Assembly (NCBI RefSeq): GCF_006439015.1
Contig: NZ_RCZG01000001.1
Location: forward strand, 1,068,774 to 1,132,773
Direction of reading: 5' to 3'
From: Mycolicibacterium hodleri
GTDB taxonomy: Bacteria > Actinomycetota > Actinomycetes > Mycobacteriales > Mycobacteriaceae
Length of the DNA stretch: 64,000 nt
The notes beneath the pieces were generated by a model, which was not told the DNA's origin, did no database searches, and saw nothing but the letters and a program-made list of their open reading frames with translations. Made by a program: the position numbers and the translations under genes. Positions 10,455-20,646 of this stretch are shown here, piece after piece. How positions within the stretch are numbered: position 1 is the stretch's first letter; each line of letters begins with the position of its first letter.

Positions 10455-10981
10455 GTCATGACCCCGAGGTGTGCCCCGATCCGACGCGAGACGTGAGCGT
10501 GGACGACGAGACTGCGACCGCACCCGACGCACGCGACCACACCCTCGATTTCCACGACGGCACGCGTCACTGCGCGACAGTGTGCACAGTGCACGTCGCG
10601 GTCCACGACGTCGGTACTGGCCACGGTGATCTCGTCGTCGCCCACGTGGTGCCGCACCGCACGAGCCCTCAGCCGCAGGCAGGCGTCTGCGGGTCCCGCG
10701 ATCATCAACCGCCATCCGACGAGCGCGGTGGCCAGGTCCGCGGTGAGCGCATCCCGTGCCGCCACGTCGTCGGAGACTCGATGAACGCGGGGGGCAGCAC
10801 CGGGGTGAACGGCGTCTATTTGCGCGATCCATCCAGCGGCGATCTCGGCGGCGTCATCCGCGTGGGGATCCCCGCCACCAAAGGCGATCACCGTCCAGTA
10901 CCGGCCGGACAGATCCGCGTCGGGACGAGTGCGGGCGAGGGCCCAGGTGGGCACGCTCGTGAACTCGATTGCAGGTCTCAT
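10451..10981 (-). CDS. Dimethylamine monooxygenase subunit DmmA-family protein (zinc ribbon)
   Basis: A 176-residue protein with a C-terminal CxxC...CxxC zinc ribbon (Cys132, Cys135, Cys151, Cys154) following a hydrophobic domain without known motifs. Small proteins of this kind accompany DUF3445 demethylases and their PDR reductases in dimethylamine monooxygenase operons. Subunit lettering differs between sources, so no symbol is given. It is the first gene of the operon and ends in a 4-base GTGA overlap with the reductase. The start at the ATG at 10981 has no strong ribosome site in front of it. Role: an essential accessory subunit, by analogy. Confidence 0.75.
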   Translation of the reverse strand: MRPAIEFTSVPTWALARTRPDADLSGRYWTVIAFGGGDPHADDAAEIAAGWIAQIDAVHPGAAPRVHRVSDDVAARDALTADLATALVGWRLMIAGPADACLRLRARAVRHHVGDDEITVASTDVVDRDVHCAHCRAVTRAVVEIEGVVACVGCGRSLVVHAHVSRRIGAHLGVMT

Positions 10982-11019
10982 GAGGAATCTACGTCGAGGA
11001 AACCACAGATCTTCCGGCG

Positions 11020-11252
11020 ATGGCGACGACGAGAGCGTCCAAGGTCGTTACCTGGCACGACCCGACCGCCACGACGGCCACCGGCCTGTCGATGGCAGGG
11101 ATCGACTACCTACGCGCCATGGTCGACGGCGCCCTACCGCCGCCGCCACCGAGCTCCGGAATGATGTCGTCTGCCGAACCCCGGTCGTCACGGACGCTTC
11201 CGGTGCCATCGTCGCGACTGCATCGAGCACCCTGCTGGTGTTCGACCTCTGA
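11020..11252 (+). pseudogene. PaaI-type acyl-CoA thioesterase remnant (core deleted, frameshifted)
   Basis: One frame starting at 11020 gives a typical N-terminus of actinobacterial PaaI thioesterases (VTWHDPTATTATGLSMAGID, then YLRAMVDGALPPPP). A second frame gives the typical C-terminus (VVTDASGAIVATASSTLLVF), ending at the stop 11250-11252. The join is near 11150, inside a run of CCG/CCA. About 80 residues of the hot-dog core, including the catalytic region, are missing. It reads as an internal deletion plus frameshift. It sits just before the FAD monooxygenase gene and is probably a relic with no enzyme activity. Confidence 0.65.
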
Positions 11253-11276
11253 ACCTCCGACCGCTAGTTTCATGGA

Positions 11277-12428
11277 GTGAGCCGCTTCCTCGTCATCGGC
11301 GCAGGCATCGCGGGACTGGCGACCGCGGTGGCACTACAACGCCTCGGCCATCATGTGACCGTCGTCGAAGAACGTGTCGAGACCTCGTCCGGCGCGGCAA
11401 TCACCATCTGGCCCAACGCCTTGGCCGCCCTCGACTCGTTCGGTATCGGTGATGCCGTCCGCGAGTCCGGGGGCCGGGTGGCTAGTGGCGCCCTGCGATG
11501 GTCTGACGGCTCGTGGCTCCGCCGCCCGTCACCCGACCGGATCGTGGCAGCGCTCGGTGAACCACTGGTGGTCGTGCGCCGCTCGGTGTTGACGGGCGTG
11601 CTGACCGACGCACTACACGAGCGGACCATCGAATCCGGTGTGGCGGCAACCGAACTCGTCGTGAATGCATCCGGCGTACGCGTGACGCTGTCAGACGGCA
11701 CCACTCGCGGGGCGGATGCGGTCATCGGCGCCGACGGGGTCGGCTCCATGGTGGCGCGACACCTGAACGGCACGCTGCAGTACCGTTACGCCGGCTACAC
11801 TGCATGGCGCGGAGTCGCCGAGTATGCGCTGGATCCCGATCTCGCCGGCGAAACCGTCGGCACCGGAACCGAATTCGGCCACGTACCACTTGGTCCGGAG
11901 CACACCTACTGGTTCGGCACCGAGCGTCGACCCGAGGGCACCGCATCCCCCGACGGCGAACTGGTGCACCTCGGCAAGAAGTACGGCAAGTGGGCCGACC
12001 CCGTGCCCTCCATCCTTGCCGCCACCGACCCGGTCGACGTGCTTCGCAATGACCTCTACGACCGCGAGGGCGCTCGGCAGTGGTCGCGCGGCCCAGTCGT
12101 CCTGGTCGGCGATGCCGCGCACCCGATGCGGCCGCATCTCGGCCAGGGCGGCTGCCAGGGGTTGGAGGACGCCGCCGCGCTGGCGCACTGCGTCGGCGCG
12201 GGTGCGGACCTCTCTGCTGCGTTCGCGCGGTTCGCGGCGTTCCGCAAACCCAGAGCGCAGAGGCTGGCCAGGGAATCCCGGCTGGTGGGGAGCGTCGTGA
12301 ACGTTCGACCTGCACTCCTCGGCGCGGCGGCGATGCGCGCTTCCGCGCTGGTGCCGGACATCCTGTTGACTCGCCACCTGGCCTCGGTGGCCGGGCGGTC
12401 GGCCTTCGCCCTTCCAGGCGCGCCGTGA
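11277..12428 (+). CDS. FAD-dependent monooxygenase (PHBH-type, group A)
   Basis: A 383-residue flavoprotein with the three usual motifs: the ADP-binding GAGIAG at residues 8-13, the DG motif in GADGVGSMVARHL, and the GD motif in VLVGDAAHPMRPHLGQGGCQ. It should hydroxylate or epoxidise a small, often aromatic, substrate using NAD(P)H and O2; the substrate cannot be read from the sequence. The start is GTG at 11277 (GTGAGCCGC), 25 bases after the broken thioesterase. It is divergent from the Dmm-type operon and convergent with the rpf genes. Length is normal for the family. Confidence 0.85.
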   Translation: MSRFLVIGAGIAGLATAVALQRLGHHVTVVEERVETSSGAAITIWPNALAALDSFGIGDAVRESGGRVASGALRWSDGSWLRRPSPDRIVAALGEPLVVVRRSVLTGVLTDALHERTIESGVAATELVVNASGVRVTLSDGTTRGADAVIGADGVGSMVARHLNGTLQYRYAGYTAWRGVAEYALDPDLAGETVGTGTEFGHVPLGPEHTYWFGTERRPEGTASPDGELVHLGKKYGKWADPVPSILAATDPVDVLRNDLYDREGARQWSRGPVVLVGDAAHPMRPHLGQGGCQGLEDAAALAHCVGAGADLSAAFARFAAFRKPRAQRLARESRLVGSVVNVRPALLGAAAMRASALVPDILLTRHLASVAGRSAFALPGAP

Positions 12429-12495
12429 TGGTCAGCCCCGGCCGGCGCCACAGATGCTGGCTACGATTGGGGCACCGACCCGGACGGCAATGACG

Positions 12496-13114
<619 letters not shown>

Positions 13115-13175
13115 GTGTTACACAAGCGACGAAAGTTCTTTATCGGGGCGTGATGGAATTCAGAGAATGCTGAGG

Positions 13176-13222
13176 TAGATGGGACAAAAGAGAAAACGGC
13201 GCCGGGCGTGTCGCCCAGCGCC
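13176..13222 (-). terminator. Rho-independent terminator after the rpfE-like gene
   Basis: An 11-base stem (13198-13208 with 13212-13222, one mismatch) with a 3-base loop is followed on the minus strand by CGTTTTCTCTTTTGT. It begins 25 bases past the stop codon of the rpfE-like gene. A stem with a T-rich tail is unusually clear for a mycobacterium. Confidence 0.8.
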
Positions 13223-13247
13223 GCTCTCGCACAACCGTGTGCGGAGA

Positions 13248-13795
<548 letters not shown>

Positions 13796-13982
13796 GTTTT
13801 GAAATTATTCGCTCCGGTTATGGAGACATTTGGAAGGTACAAACGTTTCTCACGAAAGTCATATGTGGTGAAGTGCGTGTCTTCGTTTGATAACGGATGA
13901 ATAACGGCCACGTCGGCTGGCGAACATGCAGGTCAGTCCTGCATTCACTGCGAGCCTGCTTACCGCAGCCTGTCAGGATGGT

Positions 13983-14021
13983 GGTGAGCCAAATCACGAC
14001 CATATTGTGACCTGACACACG
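13983..14021 (-). promoter_or_regulatory. Two CRP-like sites upstream of the rpfE-like gene
   Basis: GGTGAGCCAAATCACG (13983-13998) has TGA/TCA half-sites spaced as in TGTGA-N6-TCACA. TGTGACCTGACACACG (14006-14021) is a weaker second copy. Both lie about 400 bases before the start codon, in line with a long leader. Confidence 0.45.
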
Positions 14022-14481
14022 AACTTTGAACACCATCTGCCCCACCCATCACTGAGACGGGCTCTCTACCAGCGATATTCGCAACGGGCGACTACCCCTC
14101 AACCGAATTCTTCGCTAGAGGTGGGCAAGTCAACACACCAGCGTCATGAATCGAAAGACCCTGTCAGGCAACTACTTACACGTGGTGATGATGAGCCGTG
14201 CCCGTCAGAGGTGAGTCCAACGCGTCCCTCGGTCCAATCCAATATGCCTTTACCAGAACTCCTTTCGTACCTGATGAGAGGTTCATCGGTGGCGAGACCA
14301 CAAATCAGCCGCTGCCTCGCTCTACCACCGGCCAGCATGACAACCGCGACGACCCAATCAGCCGCGCAAACCTTTGGTCTAATCGAATGGGCCGCCGACG
14401 TTTTCGTTGCCAATCGCGAGTGACTATCCGCGAGACACGTTCTCTAGCAACACATCTACGATGCTCGCGGGATTCAAGCGT

Positions 14482-14497
14482 ACTTTCGCGCGAAAGT
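14482..14497. promoter_or_regulatory. Perfect 16-base palindrome
   Basis: ACTTTCGCGCGAAAGT is fully self-complementary and lies in AT-richer DNA 117 bases past the mobA stop. It suits a dimeric repressor site. The regulator is unknown. Confidence 0.35.
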
Positions 14498-14613
14498 TAG
14501 ATCACATATTGAGCCGCGAATAACGTACCGGATAAGAAATCCTTTTTCGCAATTCACGAATTAGCGGACGAACTGGCCGCACGTCACCGACATAATCCAA
14601 ATTTGCTGGTGGG

Positions 14614-15243
14614 TCAACTCACGTCTGCAGCCGCATTCACATTGGTCAACGAGCGCTGTTCGGGCATCACGAGGCGCTGAGTGTCGGCCGACTCGACCAG
14701 CGCCCGCATACTGCGCACGCCGGATGCCACTAGATCCTCGGCCCGCGCTGCGAGATCGGTCCGGTAGACACCAGCCAGATAGTGGTCGCGGCCATCCCAG
14801 GGCAGCACCACATCGGCCCCCAACCGCACTGACGGCCCGACCAGCACCTCGATCAGGTCGGTCGTGAGATAGGGCATGTCGACGGCACACACGAAAGCAC
14901 GCTCCACTCCCGCGTCGGCAGCGGCACGCAGGCCCCTGGCGGTCGCAAGCAGCGGCCCGACCCCACGGACGTCGTCCCGCAGCACGTCGGCATCCAGATC
15001 CGGCAGCGGTTGACCAGGCGCTGCCACCACGAACACGGGCGAACAGCGAGTCCTCAGCGTCGCGACGGCCTGTTCGACGAACGTGTGCCCGGCGAATTGC
15101 AGCATCGCCTTGTCACGGCCCATGCGCCGTGAGGCACCGCCCGCCAGCACGATCGCCGCCAACGGCGCGGATGAAGTCTCGAGGACCTCGCTGCTATTCC
15201 ACGTTCCAGGTGTCCTTGCCACGAAGCAAGGATTGCAGAGCAT
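14614..15243 (-). CDS. mobA: Molybdenum cofactor guanylyltransferase
   Basis: A MobA enzyme, which transfers GMP to molybdopterin to form the guanine dinucleotide cofactor used by DMSO-reductase-family enzymes such as formate dehydrogenases. The nucleotide-binding motif [16 protein letters not shown] is present, then CAVDMPYLT and [13 protein letters not shown]. The order mobA-korB-korA matches Rv2453c-Rv2455c. The start is uncertain. The ATG at 15243 would overlap korB by 50 bases; a TTG at 15162, eight codons before the MGRDK motif, gives a short but plausible form. An fdhF-type molybdoenzyme at 48.5 kb could use the product. Confidence 0.9.
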   Translation of the reverse strand: MLCNPCFVARTPGTWNSSEVLETSSAPLAAIVLAGGASRRMGRDKAMLQFAGHTFVEQAVATLRTRCSPVFVVAAPGQPLPDLDADVLRDDVRGVGPLLATARGLRAAADAGVERAFVCAVDMPYLTTDLIEVLVGPSVRLGADVVLPWDGRDHYLAGVYRTDLAARAEDLVASGVRSMRALVESADTQRLVMPEQRSLTNVNAAADVS

Positions 15244-16261
15244 CGGTGTCGTGGGGCTTGGATTCCATCGCAGAGGTGACCTGATTACGTGCCATCTCGT
15301 CGTAAGTCGGCCTAGTCACCTGCCGGACGATGCCCATGACCGTGTGCTCGAGGTTCTGCTCGCTCAGCCGTGACAGGGCGAACGCATAGGCGGCGTTGTC
15401 GGCCGTGGCGTCGTGCACCACGATCTCGTCGACCGACACGTCCGCGGTCTTGGCGACCTCGAGGCCGTATCCGGACTTCACCACGCAGTACTCGCCATTG
15501 GCGCCGAACGTGATCGGCTGACCGTGCGACACGTTGATCAAGCGTTCCTCCGAGCCCTCCTTGCGGAGCGCATCGAACGAGCCGTCGTTGAAGATCGGGC
15601 AGTCCTGCATGATCTCGACGAGCGCGGCACCGCGATGGGAGGCCGCGGCCCGGAGTACCTCGGTCAGGCCCTTCTTGTCCGAATCCAGCGCGCGACCGAC
15701 GAAGGTCGCCTCCGCGCCCAGCGCCAGCGACACGGGGTTGAACGGGTGGTCGATCGACCCCATGGGCGAGGTCTTGGTGACCTTGCCGACCTCGGAGGTC
15801 GGTGAGTACTGGCCCTTGGTCAGTCCGTAGATGCGGTTGTTGAAGAGCAGGATCGTGATGTTGACGTTGCGGCGAAGCGCGTGGATCAGATGGTTGCCGC
15901 CGATGGACAGCGCGTCGCCGTCACCGGTGACGACCCACACCGAGAGATCGTCACGCGCCAGCGCCAACCCGGTTGCGAAGGTCGGGGCACGTCCATGGAT
16001 GGAGTGCAGACCGTAGGTTTCGAGGTAGTACGGGAAGCGGCTGGAGCAGCCGATGCCGCTGACGAACACCATGTTCTCGCGTTTGAGCCCGAGCTCTGGC
16101 AGGAAGCTGCGGATCGTGTTGAGGATGACGTAGTCACCGCAACCCGGGCACCAGCGCACCTCTTGGTCGCTGGCGAAGTCCTTCGACTTCTGTGGCTCGT
16201 CGGTCGTCGGCACCCCGCTGATCTTCGTCAGACCAAGATCGGTACCAATGAGGTCGGTCAT
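15194..16261 (-). CDS. korB: 2-oxoglutarate:ferredoxin oxidoreductase, beta subunit
   Basis: A 355-residue thiamine-diphosphate subunit. It has CPGCG at residues 38-42, part of the cysteine set for the 4Fe-4S cluster, and the ThDP motif [12 protein letters not shown] at 113-124 closed by NN in LLFNNRIYG. With KorA it converts 2-oxoglutarate and CoA to succinyl-CoA while reducing ferredoxin, the CoA-dependent, low-potential version of the TCA-cycle step. The ATG overlaps the korA stop by 4 bases (16258-16261), so both are co-translated. Same order as Rv2454c-Rv2455c. Confidence 0.95.
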   Translation of the reverse strand: MTDLIGTDLGLTKISGVPTTDEPQKSKDFASDQEVRWCPGCGDYVILNTIRSFLPELGLKRENMVFVSGIGCSSRFPYYLETYGLHSIHGRAPTFATGLALARDDLSVWVVTGDGDALSIGGNHLIHALRRNVNITILLFNNRIYGLTKGQYSPTSEVGKVTKTSPMGSIDHPFNPVSLALGAEATFVGRALDSDKKGLTEVLRAAASHRGAALVEIMQDCPIFNDGSFDALRKEGSEERLINVSHGQPITFGANGEYCVVKSGYGLEVAKTADVSVDEIVVHDATADNAAYAFALSRLSEQNLEHTVMGIVRQVTRPTYDEMARNQVTSAMESKPHDTDALQSLLRGKDTWNVE

Positions 16262-18198
16262 GCTTCCGCTCCTACGCCAGTGTCCACGGTGGCGGCCGCC
16301 AACCGGGCGAACTTGGCCTTGTCACTTTCCTTTTCGCGCAGCGTCCCGTCGAGGGCCGAATCGATGATGCCCTCCACCTCCTCGGCGAGGAACGCCATGC
16401 CTTCCACCTTCGTTACCGACTGGATGTCGACCAGGAACTTGCCGCGCAGTAGCAGAGCGAGCTGACCCAGGTTCATCTCGGGCAGCACCACGTTCGGATA
16501 GCTGCGCAGGACGTCGCCGAGATTGCCGGGCAGCGGGTTGAGGTGGCGTACGTGGGCATGTGCGACCTTGATGCTCTGCCGCCGAGCCCGCCGGCACGCT
16601 TCGCCGATTGGTCCGTACGAGCTGCCCCAGCCCACGATCAGGAGCTCCGCTTCGCCGCTGGGGTCGTCGACCACCAGATCGGGAACCGTGATGCCGTCGA
16701 TCTTGGCTTGACGCAGACGCACCATCAGATCGTGGTTCTTGGGTTCGTAGGTGATGTTGCCCGAACCGTTTGCCGATTCGAGTCCGCCGATGCGGTGCTC
16801 CAAACCGGGGGTACCGGGGACCGCAAATTGGCGCGCGAGCGTCTCGGGGTCGCGGGCATAGGGCTGGAACGGCTCACCCGCCTTGGCGAACGTGTGGTCG
16901 ATGGCCTCGAAGGTCGTGACGTCCGGGATGCGCCACGGCTCAGAGCCGTTCGCGATGGCGCCGTCTGACAGCAAGATCACCGGGGTGCGGTAGGTCAGTG
17001 CGATCCGGGCAGCCTCGACGGCGATCTCGAAGCAGTCGGACGGTGACTGCGGTGCGAGCACCGCGACCGGCGATTCACCGTTGCGGCCGTAGAGCGCCTG
17101 CATGAGGTCGGCCTGCTCGGTCTTGGTGGGCAGGCCGGTGGACGGACCGCCGCGCTGGACGTCGACGACTAGCAGTGGCAGTTCCGCCATCACGCCGAGG
17201 CCGATTGCCTCCGCCTTCAGCGCCACGCCGGGACCCGAGGTGCTGGTCACGCCGAGCGCGCCACCGTAGGACGCACCGAGTGCAGCTCCGATGCCCGCGA
17301 TCTCGTCCTCCGCCTGGAAGGTCAGGACGTTGAAGTTCTTGTGCTTGGACAGCTCGTGCAGGATGTCCGACGCCGGGGTGATCGGGTAGCTGCCGAGCAT
17401 CACCTGCGTGTTGGCCAGCTGTCCTGCGACGACGATGCCGTACGCCAACGCGGTGTTGCCGGACACCTGGCGGTATTCACCGGACTTCAGCTTGGCGGGC
17501 GACACCTCGTACGTGGTGCCGAATGCCTCGGTGGTCTCGCCATAGTTCCAGCCCGCCTTCAGCGCGAGGACGTTTGCTTCGGCGATCTCGGGCTTGCGGG
17601 CGAACTTCTCGCGAATGAAACGCTCGCTGTGCTCGAGCTCGCGGCTGTACATCCACGACAGCAGTCCCAGCGCGAACATGTTCTTGGCTCGCGAACCGTC
17701 CTTCTTCGAGGCGCCGATCTCTTCGACGGCTCCGAGCGTCAGGGATGTCATGGCGACGGCTTGCACGACGTAGTCGGAGAGCTCGTCGCCCTCAAGCGGG
17801 TTGGAGTCGTACCCGACCTTCGCCAGGTTCCGCTTGGTGAACTCGTCGGAGTTGGCGATGATCAACCCACCCCGGGGTAGGTCACCGACGTTGGCCTTGA
17901 GCGCTGCCGGGTTCATGGCGACGAGGACGTCGGGGCGGTCACCCGCGGTGAGGATGTCGAAGTCGGCGATCTGGATCTGGAATGACGACACACCGGGCAA
18001 CGTGCCCTGTGGTGCGCGGATCTCGGCGGGGTAATTCGGTTGCGTCGCAAGGTCGTTGCCGAAGAGGGCGGCTTCCGTCGTGAAGCGGTCGCCCGTGAGT
18101 TGCATACCGTCGCCGGAGTCGCCCGCGAACCGGATGACGACCTTCTCGAGCTTTTGCGGGGTGGAATTCGTCCCGGCTTCGCTGCCGCTCAAAGTCAC
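16258..18198 (-). CDS. korA: 2-oxoglutarate:ferredoxin oxidoreductase, alpha subunit (gamma-alpha fusion)
   Basis: A 646-residue protein joining a gamma domain (about residues 18-200; RFAGDSGDGMQLTGDRF) to the alpha pyrimidine-binding domain (from about 240; GSYPITPASDILHELSKH and TSTSGPGVALKAEAIGLG), followed by the C-terminal domain. It is the usual mycobacterial fused form. It starts the korAB pair. Upstream on the minus strand is a 366-base gap that should hold the promoter. The ATG at 18198 gives a normal N-terminus (MTLSGSEAGTNSTPQKLEK). Confidence 0.95.
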   Translation of the reverse strand: MTLSGSEAGTNSTPQKLEKVVIRFAGDSGDGMQLTGDRFTTEAALFGNDLATQPNYPAEIRAPQGTLPGVSSFQIQIADFDILTAGDRPDVLVAMNPAALKANVGDLPRGGLIIANSDEFTKRNLAKVGYDSNPLEGDELSDYVVQAVAMTSLTLGAVEEIGASKKDGSRAKNMFALGLLSWMYSRELEHSERFIREKFARKPEIAEANVLALKAGWNYGETTEAFGTTYEVSPAKLKSGEYRQVSGNTALAYGIVVAGQLANTQVMLGSYPITPASDILHELSKHKNFNVLTFQAEDEIAGIGAALGASYGGALGVTSTSGPGVALKAEAIGLGVMAELPLLVVDVQRGGPSTGLPTKTEQADLMQALYGRNGESPVAVLAPQSPSDCFEIAVEAARIALTYRTPVILLSDGAIANGSEPWRIPDVTTFEAIDHTFAKAGEPFQPYARDPETLARQFAVPGTPGLEHRIGGLESANGSGNITYEPKNHDLMVRLRQAKIDGITVPDLVVDDPSGEAELLIVGWGSSYGPIGEACRRARRQSIKVAHAHVRHLNPLPGNLGDVLRSYPNVVLPEMNLGQLALLLRGKFLVDIQSVTKVEGMAFLAEEVEGIIDSALDGTLREKESDKAKFARLAAATVDTGVGAEA

Positions 18199-18564
18199 GA
18201 CCCCCTGCCTTTCACGCTTCGTGAGGTTGAGGTAGTTCCGTGTCGCAATGAACGTCGTAATGAACGTCGCCTTCGCGCCCGCGCCGCCGTGCTGACGTCA
18301 ACCTCTTCTTATCTGTCACTGGCAGTACCGATTATTGCACTGCCCTTAGGCTGGCCTTTACCGGAGACGTACGTGTCAAGAAGGTTACGTGCATCGAAAC
18401 GTCCTGTTCAACGGCCCGAAGCCGGACGGTGTGCCGCGATTTTGTGGTTTTCATCACGTTCGGCGGTGCGAAAATCTAAGAACGACGCTACTCACCAGTA
18501 GCCGATGGATAGCGATTCTCGGTCCAACTTGACACATGTCGAGTCCAAGGGCCCTCAGCTGCCG
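18199..18564. other. Intergenic region upstream of korA and downstream of pfkB-type gene
   Basis: A 366-base gap holding the korA promoter region. I see no gene in it. A short motif reading TTAGGCTGGCCT near 18346 resembles half of an IdeR iron box but is too imperfect to call. The right part, before 18565, would carry the end of the PfkB-gene transcript; no clear terminator hairpin is visible. Confidence 0.5.
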
Positions 18565-19413
18565 CTACGCCCGGTCGCGTGACGGCACCGGCAGACGCTT
18601 CTCGAGCTCGCGGGCGACGAGTCCGCTGGCTCGCTCGGCCGCTTCCACCGGACCGGCGCCGGCTGCCCGACTGGCGACGTAGCACGCCGTGAACATGTCG
18701 CCCGCACCCGTCGCCTGTACGCCCGTGACCCGCCAAGCAGCAGGTACGCGCACGACGGCGCCTTCGGTATAGATATCGCAGCCCTCGGAGCCGAGGGTCA
18801 CCAGGATCTCCGGCACCCCGAGTCGTTCGGCCGTGGCTTCGTCGAAATCGCCGTCGGCGACGATCACCGCCTCGTCCTCGGCCAGCTTGAGGACGCTGAT
18901 GTCGCGAAGCAGGCTCTGCGGGTAGTCCCGGTCCACGGCGAGTGGGCCCACCCGGTCCGCGCGGACGAGGCCCTGACCGTCGTAGGCCACGCGATGTCCA
19001 CGTTCGGCCAGCAGCGCCAACGTGCTCGTGGGAAAGTCCGTGCGGAGCAGGGGGGCGAGGTGGACCCAGGTCGTCTCGGGGTTGGCCATCTCTATCTCCG
19101 CGGTGCCCCAGATGGGTCCGAGCGCCGTGACGGACATCGCGCGGTGATCGACGTCGACGTAGTCGAGCCGGAATCCGGCCGTCCGGTCCGAGTCGATGAT
19201 GCGGACCAACGATCCGAACCGATCGAGGACGCCCGAGAACAGCTGGTGATCCTGTGGTGCACCCATCGCGACGATCTGGCCGGTCCCGCCGGCGTACTCC
19301 AACGCGACCCCGGCGAACGAGGCACAGCCACCCGGGCTGGGCGCCGCGCCGTCGATGACGTCCACCGCAAGGTTGCCGAGGACGGTCACACCGTTGACGA
19401 GTTGTGGCCGCAC
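18565..19413 (-). CDS. PfkB-family carbohydrate kinase
   Basis: A 282-residue ribokinase-type sugar kinase. The N-terminal segment LGNLAVDVIDG and the C-terminal PfkB signature GVQATGAGDMFTACYVASRA are present; the aspartate of GAGD is the catalytic base. It is slightly shorter than typical (about 300) because the small lid region is compact. It lies 89 bases downstream of the LacI-type regulator on the same strand and probably forms a unit with it. The neighbouring divergent genes act on cyclitols or sugars, so a phosphorylation step of the same pathway is a fair inference. Substrate unknown. Confidence 0.8.
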   Translation of the reverse strand: MRPQLVNGVTVLGNLAVDVIDGAAPSPGGCASFAGVALEYAGGTGQIVAMGAPQDHQLFSGVLDRFGSLVRIIDSDRTAGFRLDYVDVDHRAMSVTALGPIWGTAEIEMANPETTWVHLAPLLRTDFPTSTLALLAERGHRVAYDGQGLVRADRVGPLAVDRDYPQSLLRDISVLKLAEDEAVIVADGDFDEATAERLGVPEILVTLGSEGCDIYTEGAVVRVPAAWRVTGVQATGAGDMFTACYVASRAAGAGPVEAAERASGLVARELEKRLPVPSRDRA

Positions 19414-19502
19414 CGTTCGAGTTCTCCTGCTCTCTGTCGGCGCGCCGAGTCGCCGTGAGGCGAAATGGTATCTGGCGATGTTCGAAACCGACGACCTTCA
19501 GC

Positions 19503-20507
19503 TCAGCCGGGCAGGTTGTATGGAGTGATCACCTGGATCGGCGTGGGCCTGGCCAGCTCGGCGGGCAGGGCGCGATGGTGCTGCAGGATTTGTCGCATCG
19601 CCATCCGGGCGTCGGCACGGAGATCGTTGTGCAGGACGACCGACAGCCTGCCGTCGCGCAGCAACCGTCGGTTGTCGGCGTCGAGGTCATGGGCGATAAA
19701 GACGCGACAGACCCTTTCGAGTTTCTCGAATGCGGCGACGGTCGCCGAGTTGCCGCCGCCAGGCGAATAGACGGCCTCCACCCTCGGGTGCCGTTCGAGT
19801 GCCTCGAGCACCAGCCGCTCGGTGGTGGCATCGATGCCGTCGCTGTCGCTTACCTCGACGATCTCGCGTCCGGTACCGCGGAGCGCCGACCGAAAGCCGA
19901 CCTCACGTTCACCCTCGCCGCGAAAAACCGTACCGCTCAGGGTGATCAGTACGCCCGATGGCGCAGCGCCCAGCCACTGATCCATCAGGTACGCCGCCGT
20001 CACGCCCGCGCCGTGGTTGTCGATGCCGACGTAGGCGCACCGCGCGCTGTTCGGCACGTCCGTCGTGTAGGTCACCACGGGAACGCCCGCTCCGACGAGC
20101 CGGTCGACGGCTTCGGCCACCTCCGGCGCGTCCTGTGCCTTGAGGACGACGCCGTGGCTGCCGCGGATCCTGCCCAGCACGTCGGCCATCTGGCTGGTCG
20201 ACCCCGACTCCCACAGGTGGAAGCGGGCCCGCAGCATGGCAGGCGCAAAGGCGGGCAGTTCGGCTTCGACGGCGGCGCGGAAGGCATCGGAGAAGCGTTG
20301 CGGGGTCTGCATGACCACGTCCATGAGGTAGCGACGCCCGTTGAGCCTCAGTTGTGCACGTTGCGTGTCGAGGTCGGCTATCGCCTGGGCGACCTCGGCG
20401 CGGGTGTTCTCCCGTACACCGGGCCTCTCATTGAGGACACGGTCGACGGTGGCTTCGCTCAGCCCGGACTGCTGCGCGATCTCACGGACCTTGTACCGAT
20501 GCGGCAT
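19503..20507 (-). CDS. LacI-family transcriptional regulator with sugar-binding domain
   Basis: A 334-residue repressor. Residues 3-25 form the LacI helix-turn-helix (YKVREIAQQSGLSEATVDRV) with the hinge region after it, and the rest is a periplasmic-binding-protein-like effector domain. I chose the ATG at 20507 because it puts the HTH right at the N-terminus; the frame continues to 20576 without family likeness. It is divergent from the PhyH-type oxygenase gene (start 20647). A palindrome-like TTGATTGCGATACAA in the shared region could be its operator. The effector is probably a cyclitol or sugar. Confidence 0.85.
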   Translation of the reverse strand: MPHRYKVREIAQQSGLSEATVDRVLNERPGVRENTRAEVAQAIADLDTQRAQLRLNGRRYLMDVVMQTPQRFSDAFRAAVEAELPAFAPAMLRARFHLWESGSTSQMADVLGRIRGSHGVVLKAQDAPEVAEAVDRLVGAGVPVVTYTTDVPNSARCAYVGIDNHGAGVTAAYLMDQWLGAAPSGVLITLSGTVFRGEGEREVGFRSALRGTGREIVEVSDSDGIDATTERLVLEALERHPRVEAVYSPGGGNSATVAAFEKLERVCRVFIAHDLDADNRRLLRDGRLSVVLHNDLRADARMAMRQILQHHRALPAELARPTPIQVITPYNLPG

Positions 20508-20611
20508 CGCCGTCCTCCCCCCTGCGATTTGGGCGCGAAACCCATCGCTCAGCCAGCGTTCGAGCGGCGAAGTCACTCTGACGATGAGGTTTTTTTGATT
20601 GGTTTTTGGTG

Positions 20612-20626
20612 TTGATTGCGATACAA
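20612..20626. promoter_or_regulatory. Candidate LacI-type operator
   Basis: TTGATTGCGATACAA has TTG/CAA ends around a CG-containing centre, as many LacI-family operators do. It lies 21 bases before the PhyH-type start codon and about 105 bases from the lacI-type start, right between the divergent genes. Confidence 0.35.
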
Positions 20627-20646
20627 GTCACCACGAGACTAGCGGT

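Larger units (their letters stand above)
13796..14613. other. Lower-GC intergenic region between the rpfE-like gene and mobA
   Basis: About 820 bases with GC near 50%, clearly below the flanking genes. No reading frame in it looks like a real gene. It holds two CRP-like sites (13983-13998 and 14006-14021), a perfect 16-base palindrome at 14482-14497, and probably the rpfE-like promoter near 13800-13900. The rest shows nothing I can name. Confidence 0.6.

Noticed and set aside
14144..14413. An 89-residue minus-strand frame in the low-GC gap
   Set aside because: No likeness, no ribosome site, composition like random DNA.
18340..18362. IdeR iron box upstream of korA
   Set aside because: Only part of the 19-base consensus fits (TTAGG, then GGCCT), with poor match in the second half.
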